NCBI GenBank assembly: GCA_947462335.1
Contig: OX381704.1
Location: forward strand, 45,636,942 to 45,700,941
DNA from: Harmothoe impar
Taxonomy: Eukaryota; Annelida; Polychaeta; Phyllodocida; Polynoidae
Direction of reading: 5' to 3'
Length of the DNA stretch: 64,000 nt
The translations under genes were made by a program, and so were the position numbers. The notes beneath the pieces are model-generated. The model saw nothing but the letters and a program-made list of their open reading frames with translations. It searched no databases and was not told the DNA's origin. The stretch's first letter is position 1, and each line of letters starts with the position of its first letter. This document shows positions 63,162 to 64,000 of this stretch, piece by piece.

Positions 63162-64000
63162 AATTAATTAAGGTTAAAGTCCGAAAACACTTCGGACTGG
63201 CATTATCTTATAAATACCACCTTAGGGGTTTATTAAAGTTATACCTTACAAACAATATGACGTATACTGTTGAACACAAAAAGGTATTAATTACACACAT
63301 TTCTACATATATAGACCGTAATGACAATTACGCCCCATTCACTAGGATAGATGGAGTTAATCTATACATATAGTATACAAACACTTGAAAAAGTACAATA
63401 TCACAGTAAAAAAAAATTTCGTCCCTTCAGGACCCCGAGCTAATTAAACTCGTAACGAATAATACTTATAAGTGATAAACAATATCACTTCTTTTAAGGG
63501 TTTAAAGACATATTAAAGTATTATTACAAAAAGACATCATACGTGGTTTTGTAACGAAGATCCGGATCCTCTGTTGATGGTGTTGCATTCCGCCCGGCTT
63601 TCAGAACCTACTTCGTTCAGCTCTTACTCACCGGAACGAGAAAGTTCATAGCTCATGCTCGGGAGCTTTTTAGGTGATAAAATAGAGAAAAAAAATAGTC
63701 CTGCCTCCAGGCGATCTTCGGACTTATAATTAGGAGCACTCGGTCCTGATATCCAGAGTTTATATAAAAAAACATCGTGTATCGGATCCATGTTGGTAAA
63801 GTGCTCCAGTCCCGAGTTCAGCGTCCCCTCCGGATCTCCTTGTCCTCCTCCGTCAGTACCACCTGGCAGACTGGATCCTTGCGTAGCCAGCCTGCCGCGT
63901 TCCTCTGTCCGGACACTCCTAAACCCTTTCTAAGGGTTTTGCTTGTAGGGTTGGTATAATTAGAATACCCCCCCTTTCTCCTAATCGGCTCCTAGAATAG
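63162..64000. other. Unidentified sequence at the window end
   Basis: A more G+C-rich block at 63550-63950 has no recognised product on either strand. It might be internal sequence of the putative LTR element or the next part of the USP locus. Confidence 0.3.

Overview
The window is animal nuclear DNA: split genes with canonical GT-AG introns, several transposon classes, no bacterial-style operons. A large non-classical cadherin, a globin and a universal stress protein (USP) together with a DIRS-order retrotransposon suggest a marine invertebrate (for example lancelet, hemichordate, echinoderm, mollusc or brachiopod). The sequence alone does not decide which.

Layout. 1-4139: intergenic or intron sequence with a 145-bp hairpin repeat (593-737) and a 2.6-kb foldback element (1291-3923) whose arms and core are 11-bp satellite arrays of alternating orientation. 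4140-5602: the last two coding exons of a globin, split exactly at the ancestral B12.2 and G7.0 intron positions, with a poly(A) signal at 6041. 8217-13743: a 5.5-kb foldback element with G-rich arrays on the left, C-rich arrays on the right, a captured non-LTR reverse-transcriptase fragment and a second, nested foldback. 15358-52762: one 30-exon cadherin gene whose exon phases all match; it codes for about 2784 residues with a signal peptide, about 23 cadherin repeats, one transmembrane helix and a Lys/Pro/Glu-rich tail. Its introns hold a complete 6.2-kb tyrosine-recombinase retrotransposon (17934-24116), two LINE fragments, hairpin arrays and MITE-like inverted repeats. 53400-60200: mostly gene-free, with MITE-like hairpins. 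60241-62029: the first three exons of a universal stress protein, whose start codon lies in the arm of an inverted repeat. 62030-64000: a tandem repeat and an LTR-like segment; the remaining USP exons are not visible.

The most notable points are the satellite-armed foldback elements, apparently of one family with TA at each end; the intact split-direct-repeat retrotransposon with an A-AAA-AAC frameshift site exactly at the gag/pol overlap; the globin with Met where the distal His is expected; a transposon-like repeat apparently supplying the USP start codon; and a foldback element carrying several tRNA-like modules. The host genes (oxygen-binding protein, adhesion receptor, stress protein) show no evident functional link to each other.
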